Assembly (NCBI GenBank): GCA_004357435.1
Contig: SMVS01000111.1
Coordinates: forward strand, 1-11,773
Source of the DNA: Nitrospina sp.
GTDB lineage: Bacteria > Nitrospinota > Nitrospinia > Nitrospinales > Nitrospinaceae
Length of the DNA stretch: 11,773 nt
Direction of reading: 5' to 3'
A program made the position numbers and the translations under genes. Below the pieces are notes generated by a model. That model saw only the letters and a list, made by a program, of their open reading frames with translations. It was not told the DNA's origin and ran no database searches. Each line of letters opens with the position of its first letter. The stretch's first letter is position 1. This document shows positions 1 through 6,672 of this stretch, one piece after another.

Positions 1-290
1 GCATATCACTTCGATCCACCGTCGATTGGGAGAATGAATTCGCACCTTATTTTGGCATCGGTTGGGGCAACGCCGCGGACGACAACTTTATGGATTTGCC
101 CATCGCTATCGGGTTTTCAGCCGATCTCGGCTTTTATTATCAGGGAAGTCCGCGGGTCACTATGAGTCAGGTAGCCGGCCCTCCCGTGCCTCAAGCGGCA
201 TTGGATGCAGAGGCGGCTGAGTTGGAAGACAGTTTTAGCGACTTTAAGTTTTTTCCCGTCGTCACGGTCGGCATTCACATCCGGTTTTAA
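1..290 (+). CDS. Outer-membrane beta-barrel protein, C-terminal part (5' end outside window)
   Basis: The reading frame is open from position 3 and gives 95 residues before the TAA at 288-290. Near its start it reads PYFGIGWGN, followed by alternating hydrophobic and polar stretches (IAIGFSADLGFYYQGSP), and it ends VGIHIRF. A C-terminal strand closing on Phe is the usual recognition signal of beta-barrels inserted by the BAM complex, and short 'GIGWGN ... LGFYYQGSP' strands are typical of small outer-membrane barrels. A loop rich in Ala and acidic residues (roughly residues 64-80 of the visible part) separates the last two strands. The protein family cannot be named because the N-terminal part and signal peptide are missing. 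The gene is convergent with the lipoprotein gene downstream. A GC-rich palindrome CCGGCGCCGG followed by TTTT (308-321) lies just after the stop and could contribute to 3' end formation. Confidence 0.7.
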   Translation, partial: ISLRSTVDWENEFAPYFGIGWGNAADDNFMDLPIAIGFSADLGFYYQGSPRVTMSQVAGPPVPQAALDAEAAELEDSFSDFKFFPVVTVGIHIRF

Positions 291-325
291 ACCGAGTCAC
301 TCTCATCCCGGCGCCGGTTTTCACT

Positions 326-424
326 CCTTGGCAGGAGAGGCAGAGGGCTGACAGTTGAGAATCATGCCCCGCAATTTTTGAGCGCATAACAGAGTTTGAC
401 CTATTGCCTCCAAGTGTAACTTGG
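326..424 (+). repeat. Dispersed intergenic element, copy A (45-bp core at 361-405) with terminal hairpin
   Basis: The core at 361-405 aligns without gaps to 6216-6260 (35 of 45 identical, counted by hand) and to the reverse complement of 8480-8524 (35 of 45). Upstream similarity to copy B also extends through GGCAGGAGAGGC and GGCTGA at about 330-350. The core is followed by a hairpin at 410-424 (CCAAGT, loop GTA, ACTTGG). It lies in the convergent spacer between the barrel gene and the lipoprotein gene, in the sense of the barrel gene. The hairpin sits directly behind the lipoprotein stop codon, so it could serve as a 3' structure for either transcript. No T-run follows it on either strand. 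Confidence 0.65.
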
Positions 425-425
425 T

Positions 426-1172
426 TCAAGGCAGGATCAGAGTTTTCAAGTTGGGCAGGGTGACCTGTTCTTGTAACAGCCGGGACGCATCGGGATCGAT
501 GACGTTGGCCGTCAGGTCGAGGAACTCCAGGCTGGGCAGGTTTTCCGATTTCAGCAACGCGGCCATTCCTTTGGCGCCGATCTGGTTGCGGAATAAATCC
601 AGGCGCTTGAGGTTGCCAAGATGTTTCGACCCGGCGATGGCCAGCGCGCCTTGGTCGGTGATTTGATTGGAGCTCAGGTCCAATAAAATTAATCCGTTTA
701 TCTTTTCAGAGTTCATCAGCAATGCCACGCCGGCATCTCCAATACTGTTTTTCATCAGGTTCAACTCTATCAGCTGACTGAAGTTGGCGGAATCCACGAT
801 CATTTTAGCCGCCTCCTCCGTCAACTGGTTGTCCCAAAGCGAGAGCTTGTCGACATTTTTAAACGTTGCCGAATCCGCCAGAACTTTCATCCCGGCATCG
901 CCCAGTTGATTGGTCTTCAAGGCCAGGGTCCGCACGTTTTTCAAATTCGGCGAGTCCGCCATGAGCTGGATGCCTGGGAGTCCGATTTTGGAGTTGTTGA
1001 GGTTGACCCCGGTGCCGTCCGCACTGGTACGCGATTTAATAAGTTCCGGCAAATCCAACTTGGCTTTTCCGCTGGCCCCCGTTATCGAGTCGGATGACCC
1101 GCTCCTGCAACCAGGAAGCAGGAGTCCGGTGAGCGCCATGGCCAGAGCCAGGATTATGCCAATGCGTTTCAT
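426..1172 (-). CDS. Leucine-rich-repeat lipoprotein (ribonuclease-inhibitor-type repeats)
   Basis: This 248-residue protein starts with a lipoprotein signal peptide: MKRIG, a hydrophobic core, then LLLPGC with the lipid-accepting Cys at residue 22. A Ser/Gly-rich linker follows. From about residue 60 to the end there are roughly six to seven leucine-rich repeats of about 27 residues with the pattern L..L.L..N.(I/L)...G...L, for example LKRLDLFRNQIGAKGMAALL. The 'N-Q-I-G-D-A-G' spacing is the ribonuclease-inhibitor type rather than the short bacterial type. The repeats form a curved scaffold for protein binding and the family has no catalytic residues, so a role as an envelope-anchored binding or structural protein is inferred. 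The ATG at 1172 is preceded by AGGAAGG at good spacing. The gene lies 64 bases after the SUMF1-domain gene on the same strand, so co-transcription is possible. The partner is unknown. Confidence 0.85.
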   Translation of the reverse strand: MKRIGIILALAMALTGLLLPGCRSGSSDSITGASGKAKLDLPELIKSRTSADGTGVNLNNSKIGLPGIQLMADSPNLKNVRTLALKTNQLGDAGMKVLADSATFKNVDKLSLWDNQLTEEAAKMIVDSANFSQLIELNLMKNSIGDAGVALLMNSEKINGLILLDLSSNQITDQGALAIAGSKHLGNLKRLDLFRNQIGAKGMAALLKSENLPSLEFLDLTANVIDPDASRLLQEQVTLPNLKTLILP

Positions 1173-1236
1173 TCGTTTGCCTTCCTGTGTGAAAGATCCA
1201 AAGCCAACTTGGTTTTTTTAAAAAATACGTGACCGG

Positions 1237-2106
1237 TCATTGGGCGCATCTGAAACCGATGTAGTTCTGGGCTCGGCCGGGAAGACCCTTGCCGCGGACC
1301 GCGACCCGCGCCAAGTCCAGATTGGAAAACCAGGACCCACCCCGGAGAACTTTGAACTGGGTTCCATAAAAATCATTATTATGTTCGTTACCGGCATACG
1401 GCTGGTACCAGTCCTGGGTCCACTCCCACACGTTGCCGGCCATATCGAGCACCCCGTAGGGACTGGTTCCGCCGGGAAACGAGCCGACCGGCGCGGTATA
1501 ACGGAACCCGTCTTTTTTGCCGCGCACATTGCCCCGGGTTTCATCCGGCGTGTTGCCCCAGGGGTAATACCGGATTTCATTGCCGCGTGCGGCCTTTTCC
1601 CATTCCGCCTCGGTGGGCAGGCGTTTGCCGAGTACTGCGCAATATCGGACCGCCTCCTGCCAAGTCACGCCCACCACCGGTTGCAAAGGCTGGTTGAACT
1701 TGGCATGGTCCAAAAATTTCGGAGAGGGATTCCCCGTCGCCTGCAATTGCTTAAGGTATTGGTCGACGGTGACTTCCGTTTTATCGATCCCGTAGGTGTT
1801 CAGATAAACCGTGTGGGCCGGTGTTTCGTCCCGGTAGTAATCTAGCGATTCGGAGAAAAACTTTTTGGCGGCCCACTGAATATCCGCCTCACCACTCCCC
1901 ATGGTGAATTTTCCCGCGGGAATCTGGATGACCTCGCCCGGCGGACCTGCGCCCGACGGACCAGCGCCCGACGGATCAGCGGTCAACACGATAGGCGGCG
2001 CGGCCCCTGCCGACCCAGCGAAGACACAATTAATGAGGCAGGCCACGCCCCATAAAAAACATCGGGAATGGCTCAGCCGGCGGCGGGTTTTCTGCCCAAG
2101 TCGCAT
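1237..2106 (-). CDS. Secreted SUMF1/FGE-sulfatase-domain protein lacking the catalytic cysteines
   Basis: The 289-residue product has a basic N-terminus, a hydrophobic segment (about residues 16-31) and an Ala-rich stretch near residues 30-36 that fits Sec cleavage. A short Pro/Ser/Gly linker with a duplicated PSGAG unit follows. The rest is a complete SUMF1 (formylglycine-generating-enzyme-like) domain: IPAGKFTMGS (62-71), VTWQEAVRYC (147-156), KRLPTEAEWEKAARG (161-175), MAGNVWEWTQDWY (222-234), LRGGSW (254-259) and GFRC (284-287). True formylglycine-generating enzymes carry two catalytic Cys shortly after RGGSW; here that segment reads FSNLDLARVAVRG, with no Cys. The protein is therefore probably not a sulfatase activator but belongs to the large group of SUMF1 folds with binding or accessory roles. 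It starts 15 bases after leuD ends, so it is probably in the same transcript, with only a weak ribosome site. Confidence 0.85.
   Translation of the reverse strand: MRLGQKTRRRLSHSRCFLWGVACLINCVFAGSAGAAPPIVLTADPSGAGPSGAGPPGEVIQIPAGKFTMGSGEADIQWAAKKFFSESLDYYRDETPAHTVYLNTYGIDKTEVTVDQYLKQLQATGNPSPKFLDHAKFNQPLQPVVGVTWQEAVRYCAVLGKRLPTEAEWEKAARGNEIRYYPWGNTPDETRGNVRGKKDGFRYTAPVGSFPGGTSPYGVLDMAGNVWEWTQDWYQPYAGNEHNNDFYGTQFKVLRGGSWFSNLDLARVAVRGKGLPGRAQNYIGFRCAQ
1946..1975 (-). repeat. Tandem 15-bp duplication within the SUMF1-protein linker
   Basis: Two adjacent 15-base units (CCTGCGCCCGACGGA and CCAGCGCCCGACGGA on the + strand) differ at one base and encode repeated PSGAG in the linker between signal peptide and SUMF1 domain. 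A degenerate third unit precedes them. This is an in-frame repeat likely to vary in copy number by slippage. Confidence 0.7.
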
Positions 2107-2121
2107 TCTGTGTCAGCCTTT

Positions 2122-2730
2122 TCAGTCCTCAGCCTGGGCAAAATCCTTCGGCGGAGTGGGGTGCGGTGAGTTGTCCTTGATCAAACCGGCTTTTTTGGCG
2201 TATTCAAAAATATTGCCAGCTTCGATGATGTCGAGGACATCGCCCAAAGGGTTCAACGGTAACTTTTTATTTTGGGTGTGGTTGGTCAGGGTGTTGGCTA
2301 CTACATCGATTTCGAGGGAGTCGCCGGTTTTGATTTCATCCACCAGTCGGTTGGGTGTTTCGAACGGAATGAAAAAACCGCCGTCGATGGAGTTCCGGTA
2401 AAAAATGCGGGCATAGGATTCAGCCACCACCGCCTGGACCCCGGCGATTTCCATGCAGGCCGGAGCGTGTTCGCGGGACGAGCCGCACCCAAAATTTTTG
2501 CCGCCGATAATGATCGTGTACGGCGACTGGTGGCCTTCCTCGATAAATGGAATGTGGCCATCGGGCAGTCCCGCACCTTCCGCCGGCACACCGGAAAGCG
2601 CGAACCGCCCGTAATTCTTTTTTTCCTCCGGATCGCTCAAACTGTAAACCAGGTGTTCCGCCGGAATGATCTGGTCGGTGTCGACGTTGTTGCCCAAAAC
2701 GTAGGCGCGTCCTTTAATTTTTTTCTTCAT
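2122..2730 (-). CDS. leuD: 3-isopropylmalate dehydratase small subunit
   Basis: This 202-residue protein is the swivelling small subunit of isopropylmalate isomerase, which with LeuC converts 2-isopropylmalate to 3-isopropylmalate in leucine synthesis in the cytoplasm. Diagnostic motifs are GNNVDTDQIIPAEHL (13-27), GGKNFGCGSSREHAP (76-90) and SYARIFYRNS (105-114); the GCGSSREHAP loop is part of the substrate-binding site. The pattern NVDTDQIIPAEHL ... DPEEKKNYGRFALSG and NHTQNKKLPLNPLGD recalls plant and cyanobacterium-like small subunits more than the enterobacterial LeuD. The last ~15 residues (SPHPTPPKDFAQAED) extend past the conserved fold. It starts 13 bases after the leuC stop with CGGAA upstream, so the two subunits are translationally close. 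The substrate could in principle be a homologue such as citramalate or homoaconitate, but LeuD is the best reading. Confidence 0.93.
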   Translation of the reverse strand: MKKKIKGRAYVLGNNVDTDQIIPAEHLVYSLSDPEEKKNYGRFALSGVPAEGAGLPDGHIPFIEEGHQSPYTIIIGGKNFGCGSSREHAPACMEIAGVQAVVAESYARIFYRNSIDGGFFIPFETPNRLVDEIKTGDSLEIDVVANTLTNHTQNKKLPLNPLGDVLDIIEAGNIFEYAKKAGLIKDNSPHPTPPKDFAQAED

Positions 2731-2743
2731 GGTCGAATTCCGT

Positions 2744-4051
2744 TTAAACTTTGGCTGGCATGAATTCCCTGGGGTCGGTGACGTGACCGGTCAGGGCTGA
2801 CGCGGCGGCGGTGTAGGGCGAGGCCAGATACACGGCGGATTCTTTTGATCCCATGCGCCCCGGAAAATTGCGATTGGTGGTGGAGATCACCACTTCCGTG
2901 CCGTGGGTCCGCCCGAAGGTGTCTTTCGGCCCACCCAGGCAGGCCGCGCAGGACGCCTCGCCAATCTGCGCTCCGGCGGATATAAAAATATCCATCAATG
3001 ATTTGCCGTCAATCTTGTGGCTGTGCAAGTCCTTTTCCACATCGCGGGTGGCGGGCACGATGAAGGTGTCGATTTTCACCTTCTCGCCCACGAGGATTTC
3101 CGCGGCGGCGATGAAATCCGTGATCTTGCCGCCGGTACAAGATCCGATGTAGGCCCGGTCCAGTTTCACATCCGAGCATTCGCGGGCCAGCGCCCGGTTG
3201 TCCGGCGAGTGCGGCCGGGCGACCACCGGCTCCATGGCTCCCGCGTCATAAGTTTTGTGGAAACAGTATTTGGCGTCGGCATCCGAACGCACGATTTGAT
3301 AACTTTTGTCGGTGCGTGATTTTAAATAATCGGCGGTCACGGCGTCGGCTTCGATCACCGCGTTTTTGCCCCCGGCTTCGATCGCCATGTTGCACAGAGT
3401 CATGCGTTCTTCCATGGAGCAATTGTAAACGGCTTCGCCCGCCCATTCCATGGTGCGGTAAGTGGCGCCGTCACAGCCGATGTCCCCGATCACTTGCAAC
3501 AGAATATCCTTGGCCATGATGTAGGGTGGGAAAGTGCCGGTGAATTCGAAACGCATGGCTTCTGGAATCTTGACCCAGAGCTTGCCGGTGCCCAGAATGA
3601 AGGCCGCGTCGGTGTTGCCGATGCCGGTGGAGAACATGCCGAAGGCGCCGGACGTGCAGGTGTGGGAGTCGGTCCCGAACAGCACCTCGCCGGGGCGGTT
3701 GTGTCCCTCCTGCGCTAGCGCTATATGACAGACGCCTTTGTAATTGTCCGTGCCGACGTCATAGTAGTGGGGCAAATCTTGCTCTTTTACAAAATCCCGC
3801 AGGATGTCGATGTTGCGGTTGGCGTGTTTGTCCGCCGTGAAAATATAATGATCCGGTATGATGACGACTTTATCCCGGTCCCAGACCTTGGCGTTCGCGC
3901 CGAACTGTTTTTTGAAAATAGCGATCGTGCCCGGTCCGCAAACGTCGTGGGTCATCAATACATCGACATCCACCCAGACATTGTCTCCCGGTTGGACGGA
4001 TTTTTTCCCAGCGTGCTGGGCCAGGATTTTATCAGTGATGGTCATTGCCAT
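2744..4051 (-). CDS. leuC: 3-isopropylmalate dehydratase large subunit
   Basis: This is the 435-residue large subunit of isopropylmalate isomerase, an aconitase-family enzyme holding a 4Fe-4S cluster. The three cluster ligands are visible: Cys305 in YIGSCTGGK, and Cys368 and Cys371 in SCAACLGGP. Other family motifs are MTHDVCGPG (33-41), PDHYIFTADK (66-75), LFGTDSHTCTSGAFG (124-138), SMEERMTLCNMAIEAGGKN (212-230) and TTNRNFPGRMG (391-401). The MTHDVCGPG segment and the overall wording resemble the plant/cyanobacterial large subunit closely. Length is normal for this shorter LeuC type, compared with about 465 residues for the E. coli type. The ATG at 4051 is followed by a second in-frame ATG at 4045 that is equally possible. 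It is the first gene of the minus-strand group, and its roughly 190-base upstream region contains a hairpin and a direct repeat. Confidence 0.94.
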   Translation of the reverse strand: MAMTITDKILAQHAGKKSVQPGDNVWVDVDVLMTHDVCGPGTIAIFKKQFGANAKVWDRDKVVIIPDHYIFTADKHANRNIDILRDFVKEQDLPHYYDVGTDNYKGVCHIALAQEGHNRPGEVLFGTDSHTCTSGAFGMFSTGIGNTDAAFILGTGKLWVKIPEAMRFEFTGTFPPYIMAKDILLQVIGDIGCDGATYRTMEWAGEAVYNCSMEERMTLCNMAIEAGGKNAVIEADAVTADYLKSRTDKSYQIVRSDADAKYCFHKTYDAGAMEPVVARPHSPDNRALARECSDVKLDRAYIGSCTGGKITDFIAAAEILVGEKVKIDTFIVPATRDVEKDLHSHKIDGKSLMDIFISAGAQIGEASCAACLGGPKDTFGRTHGTEVVISTTNRNFPGRMGSKESAVYLASPYTAAASALTGHVTDPREFMPAKV

Positions 4052-4082
4052 TGCAAATTTTCCAGACGGAGCGATTTCGTTT

Positions 4083-4142
4083 CATTTTTAAGGGGTGATC
4101 ACCTTCAGGTGATGATCAGGCACTTTAACATTTTAAGGGGTG
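4083..4142. promoter_or_regulatory. Divergent control region of leuC and the transporter: direct repeat plus inverted repeat
   Basis: In the spacer between divergent genes, CATTTTTAAGGGGTG (4083-4097) recurs as CATTTTAAGGGGTG (4129-4142), spaced about 46 bases. Between and overlapping them is ATCACCT-TC-AGGTGAT (4099-4114). On the minus strand this lies in the leuC leader and would form a short stem-loop. The arrangement suits a pair of operator sites or a leader structure controlling leuC expression. I could not identify a clear leader peptide with Leu codons or a T-box, and no promoter could be placed with confidence in the AT-rich stretch 4147-4190. Confidence 0.4.
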
Positions 4143-4205
4143 GGAACGAATAAATATTTAATTTTTAACCGTGAAACCTTTAGAATGAGGGCTTCGTTAT
4201 TCCTG

Positions 4206-4221
4206 CGGGTTTAAAAACCCG
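4206..4221. promoter_or_regulatory. Palindrome just upstream of the transporter gene
   Basis: CGGGTTT-AA-AAACCCG is a perfect inverted repeat with 7-bp arms ending 22 bases before the ATG at 4244. It could be an operator for a dimeric repressor or a 5' stem-loop in the transporter mRNA. Nothing in the sequence identifies a regulator. Confidence 0.4.
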
Positions 4222-4243
4222 TCAATTCCGGCAAACGGTTTTC

Positions 4244-5698
4244 ATGATGAGCGACACCCCTGAAGAACATAAAATAACCATCGACCGGCGGCCCCTGTGG
4301 ATCGTCGCGCTGGACCGCATGCGCGGGGGCGTGTTGGTGGCGGTCTTCTTCGCGCTGTTTTTTATTTTCCTGAATCTGGAGCCGCCGTCCGGTTTGACCA
4401 CGCAAGCCTATCGGGTGCTGTGCCTGTTTCTTTTATGTGTCTGTTTGTGGTCCACCAACGTCATTCCCCTTTCCGCCACCAGCCTGCTGGCCATTGCCAT
4501 GGTGCCTTTGTTGGGCGTCATGGAAGCCTCCGAGGCGTATTCGTTTTTCGGCAATAAAGCGGTTTTCTTCATATTGGGAACGTTTATTTTATCGGGAGCG
4601 ATGATCGCCACGGGCCTGAGCACGCGGCTGTCTCTGGCGGTGATGGAACGGTGGGGCCACGATCCGCGATCGCTGGTGACTTCCATTTATTTTTTCGGCG
4701 CTATCTGTTCCTGTTTCATGTCCGAACACGCGGTGGCGGCCATGTTGTTTCCCATCGTCAAGGAGATAGCGGACGCCTTGAAGCTACCGGCCGGTCGGTC
4801 GGTGTACGGCAAGGCTCTATTTTTCGCCATGGCCTGGGGGTGCATCATCGGTGGCACCGCCACCGTGATGGGCGGCGCGCGGGTTCCGCTGGCGATCGAA
4901 ATACTGGAGAAAACCACGCAGTATCAAAGTACGCTGGGAGTCTTGCAATACAGCCAGCTGGCCATCCCTCTGGTCCTGCTGTTGCTGGCCGGCGGCTGGG
5001 CGGTGCTTACCATCGGGTTCCGGCCCGACATTGAAGATATTCGGCCGGCGCTCGATGCCCTGCGGCAAAAACATGCCCGGCTCGGCAAAGTGTCTTTTCA
5101 GGAGGCGGGCGTGGGGATGGTCATGGCCATCACCGTGTTTTTCTGGTTTGTGTATGGCGAGTCTCTGGGGATCGCCAACATCGCCCTGCTGGCCATCGTG
5201 GCTTTGTTCATTATGAACCTGATCACCTGGGAACTGGTGGAGCCGCATGTCAACTGGGCGATTATTTTGATGTATGGCGGAGCGATTTGTCTGGGCGAGG
5301 TCATGGCATCTTCCGGCGCCGCCCTGTGGCTGGCTCAGCAGGTTTTTGAAGGGTTCATCACGTCTTCGCTGATGTTTCTGGTGACTCTCGCGGTGCTGTC
5401 GACACTCTTCACCACGATCATGAGCAATGCGGCGGTCATCGCTATTCTACTGCCGCCGGCGCTCAGTTTGTGTTCGGCGTATGGCATCAGTCCCGCGGTG
5501 GCCACCCTGACGGTGGTCCTGCCCAGCAACTTTGCGTTCATCCTGCCCATCGCCACGCCCGCGTCGGCGCTGGCTTATTCGTCACGCTATATCACGATCA
5601 GGGAAATGATGACGATGGGAGGTCTGCTGAGCCTGGTGGGCATTGGCGGTTACCTGTTTTTAAATTTGGTGTATTGGCCCCTGCTTGGATTTCGGTGA
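4244..5698 (+). CDS. SLC13/DASS-family anion transporter with altered SNT motifs
   Basis: This 484-residue polytopic inner-membrane protein has about 11-12 hydrophobic segments and the two-fold inverted repeat organisation of the divalent-anion:Na+ symporter family (CitT, INDY, sulfate and dicarboxylate carriers). Matching motifs are STNVIPLSATSLLAIAMVPLLG (split across 70-91), GNKAVFFILGTFILSGAM (103-120), IIGGTATVMGG (201-211), NWAIILMYGGAICLG (337-351) and SNAAVIAILLPPAL (394-407). In characterised Na+-coupled members each repeat carries a Ser-Asn-Thr motif that binds sodium and substrate. Here the first is SEH (160-162) and the second SNA (394-396). This suggests a different coupling ion or substrate, so I do not assign citrate, succinate or sulfate. 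ATG codons at 4244 and 4247 are both possible starts; the ribosome site is weak. The rhodanese gene follows almost without a gap. Confidence 0.88.
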   Translation: MMSDTPEEHKITIDRRPLWIVALDRMRGGVLVAVFFALFFIFLNLEPPSGLTTQAYRVLCLFLLCVCLWSTNVIPLSATSLLAIAMVPLLGVMEASEAYSFFGNKAVFFILGTFILSGAMIATGLSTRLSLAVMERWGHDPRSLVTSIYFFGAICSCFMSEHAVAAMLFPIVKEIADALKLPAGRSVYGKALFFAMAWGCIIGGTATVMGGARVPLAIEILEKTTQYQSTLGVLQYSQLAIPLVLLLLAGGWAVLTIGFRPDIEDIRPALDALRQKHARLGKVSFQEAGVGMVMAITVFFWFVYGESLGIANIALLAIVALFIMNLITWELVEPHVNWAIILMYGGAICLGEVMASSGAALWLAQQVFEGFITSSLMFLVTLAVLSTLFTTIMSNAAVIAILLPPALSLCSAYGISPAVATLTVVLPSNFAFILPIATPASALAYSSRYITIREMMTMGGLLSLVGIGGYLFLNLVYWPLLGFR

Positions 5699-5722
5699 AG
5701 GGTGCCAGGAATTGAACAACGC

Positions 5723-6070
5723 ATGGTGAACCCGAAAAACATTCTGTCAATCGGTCCGCAAGAGTTGAAGGCGCGGATGGACGCAGGCGAGGTGGAGCTG
5801 TTGCTCGACGTGCGCGAGGACTGGGAACATTCCCTGGCGGCCATTGCCGGGTCCACTCACATTCCCCTCGGAGAATTGATCGACCGCATGCAGGAGTTGG
5901 CGTTTGAAGAGGACATCGTGGTGTATTGCCACTTTGGTGAGCGGTCGCGGCGGGGGGCAATCATTCTGCTGGAGGCGGGCGTGGCCCGGGTCACCAATTT
6001 GACCGGTGGGATCGATGCCTATTCGCAACTCGTCGATCCCTCTATTGGACGCTACCGCCCGGAAGGGTAG
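5723..6070 (+). CDS. Single-domain rhodanese-like sulfurtransferase
   Basis: One rhodanese domain fills the 115 residues. Typical segments are LLLDVREDWEH, IAGSTHIPLGEL, the active-site loop YCHFGERSRRG with the persulfide-forming Cys69, and a C-terminus NLTGGIDAYSQLVDPSIGRY. That ending is characteristic of the small rhodaneses related to those attached to MoeB/ThiF-type proteins. The catalytic Cys and the Arg/Ser of the loop are present, so an active sulfur carrier is expected, probably in the cytoplasm because no signal peptide is seen. I chose the ATG at 5723; a GTG at 5702, directly after the transporter stop, would add seven residues and leave only a 3-base gap. Tight linkage points to one transcript with the transporter. 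The sulfur donor and acceptor are unknown. Confidence 0.88.
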   Translation: MVNPKNILSIGPQELKARMDAGEVELLLDVREDWEHSLAAIAGSTHIPLGELIDRMQELAFEEDIVVYCHFGERSRRGAIILLEAGVARVTNLTGGIDAYSQLVDPSIGRYRPEG

Positions 6071-6072
6071 CG

Positions 6073-6103
6073 CCCTCTAGCGAGGGAGCCGGCGAAGCGC
6101 CGG
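6073..6103 (+). terminator. Two consecutive stem-loops after the rhodanese gene
   Basis: Directly behind the stop codon are CCCTC-TAGC-GAGGG (6073-6086) and CCGGCG-AAG-CGCCGG (6089-6103). Two stable hairpins immediately at the end of the transporter-rhodanese pair suggest transcript end formation or protection of the 3' end. There is no T-run, so this is not a classical intrinsic terminator. Confidence 0.45.
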
Positions 6104-6173
6104 AGCAAATGGATCCCAGCTGGATTGTGCTCAATAATCACTTGCCCTGCCACCAGGGTTCAGCCTTCTGAGT

Positions 6174-6295
6174 CCAGCGGCACGCTGGCAGGGGAGGCTG
6201 CTGGCTGAACTCTGCATCATGCCCCATCATTGTTGGGCGCAAGATAGAGTTTGGCCCATTTGAGTCCAGCGTCACGCTGGCCGGCGCTTCGCCGG
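6174..6295 (+). repeat. Dispersed intergenic element, copy B (45-bp core at 6216-6260) flanked by hairpins
   Basis: The core is 35/45 identical to copy A and 37/45 identical to copy C by hand count. It is preceded by the hairpin CCAGCG-GCA-CGCTGG (6174-6188) and followed by two adjoining hairpins, CCAGCG-TCA-CGCTGG (6266-6280) and CCGGCG-CTT-CGCCGG (6281-6295). The element is in the sense of the rhodanese gene and ends 17 bases before the small gene at 6313. The spacer 6071-6312 holds nothing else that I can support. Confidence 0.65.
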
Positions 6296-6312
6296 TGGAA
6301 GATTGGAGACTG

Positions 6313-6552
6313 ATGATCAACAAAGTCGGATTGCAAGTGGAGAACAACCCGAAACGGGTTCAAGATGAGTTGCTGCGGGGAACCGGTGCGGTGATGGCGG
6401 ATGGCGCTGCCATTTTCATCGAGAGCACTAACTTCAAAGACAAACAAATCATCGTCACGCAGGATTCCGCCACGCCCCACCAAAAGGCCGCCTTCGATCT
6501 GGAACAGTTTTCCCAGGCCTGGGAAACTTTTGTGGCATGGCGAAAATCCTGA
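6313..6552 (+). CDS. Small hypothetical protein, 79 residues
   Basis: I do not recognise this protein. From the ATG at 6313 it begins MINKVGLQVENNPKRVQDEL and ends FSQAWETFVAWRKS. It is soluble, with no signal peptide or membrane segment. It appears to contain a short amphipathic helix, a central alternating segment (GAAIFIESTNFKDKQIIVTQD) that suggests two beta strands, and a C-terminal helix rich in aromatic residues. GGAG at 6305-6308 lies close upstream of the ATG and favours it over an in-frame GTG at 6295, which is inside a repeat hairpin. The codon pattern is ordinary for the window. It sits among repeats between the rhodanese gene and aroDE (convergent), so it could be a genuine small gene or a remnant. 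Its last codons overlap a 32-bp sequence that recurs at 6908. Confidence 0.5.
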   Translation: MINKVGLQVENNPKRVQDELLRGTGAVMADGAAIFIESTNFKDKQIIVTQDSATPHQKAAFDLEQFSQAWETFVAWRKS

Positions 6553-6580
6553 ATCTTCGCCGGGCAAAACAATTCAGGAT
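6538..6580 (+). repeat. Direct repeat copy 1 and stem-loop at the end of the small gene
   Basis: The 32 bases at 6538-6569 recur at 6908-6939 with about four differences; the first 17 bases are identical. Both copies can fold as GGCGAAAAT, loop CCTGA, ATYTYCGCC. An additional inverted repeat ATCCTGAAT (6546-6554) / ATTCAGGAT (6572-6580) brackets this copy. It contains the stop codon of the 79-residue gene and may act as its 3' structure. Confidence 0.55.
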
Positions 6581-6672
6581 CAGCCATGGTGGAAGAGACC
6601 TTTGCATAACACGAAAACTTTAAATCAATCCTCAAGTGCCAGTGGGAGACGGATGTGCCCCCCCTTTTCCGA

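Noticed and set aside
1237..1580. Possible functional formylglycine-generating enzyme (sulfatase activation)
   Set aside because: The two catalytic Cys expected after RGGSW are missing and no sulfatase gene lies in the window.
1240..1845. 201-codon + strand frame opposite the SUMF1-domain gene
   Set aside because: It is the mirror of the real gene; the minus-strand frame carries all the SUMF1 motifs and connects with its operon.
4052..4243. T-box or leucine leader peptide upstream of leuC
   Set aside because: No run of Leu codons, no T-box-like conserved core and no antiterminator/terminator pair with T-run could be made out on the minus strand.
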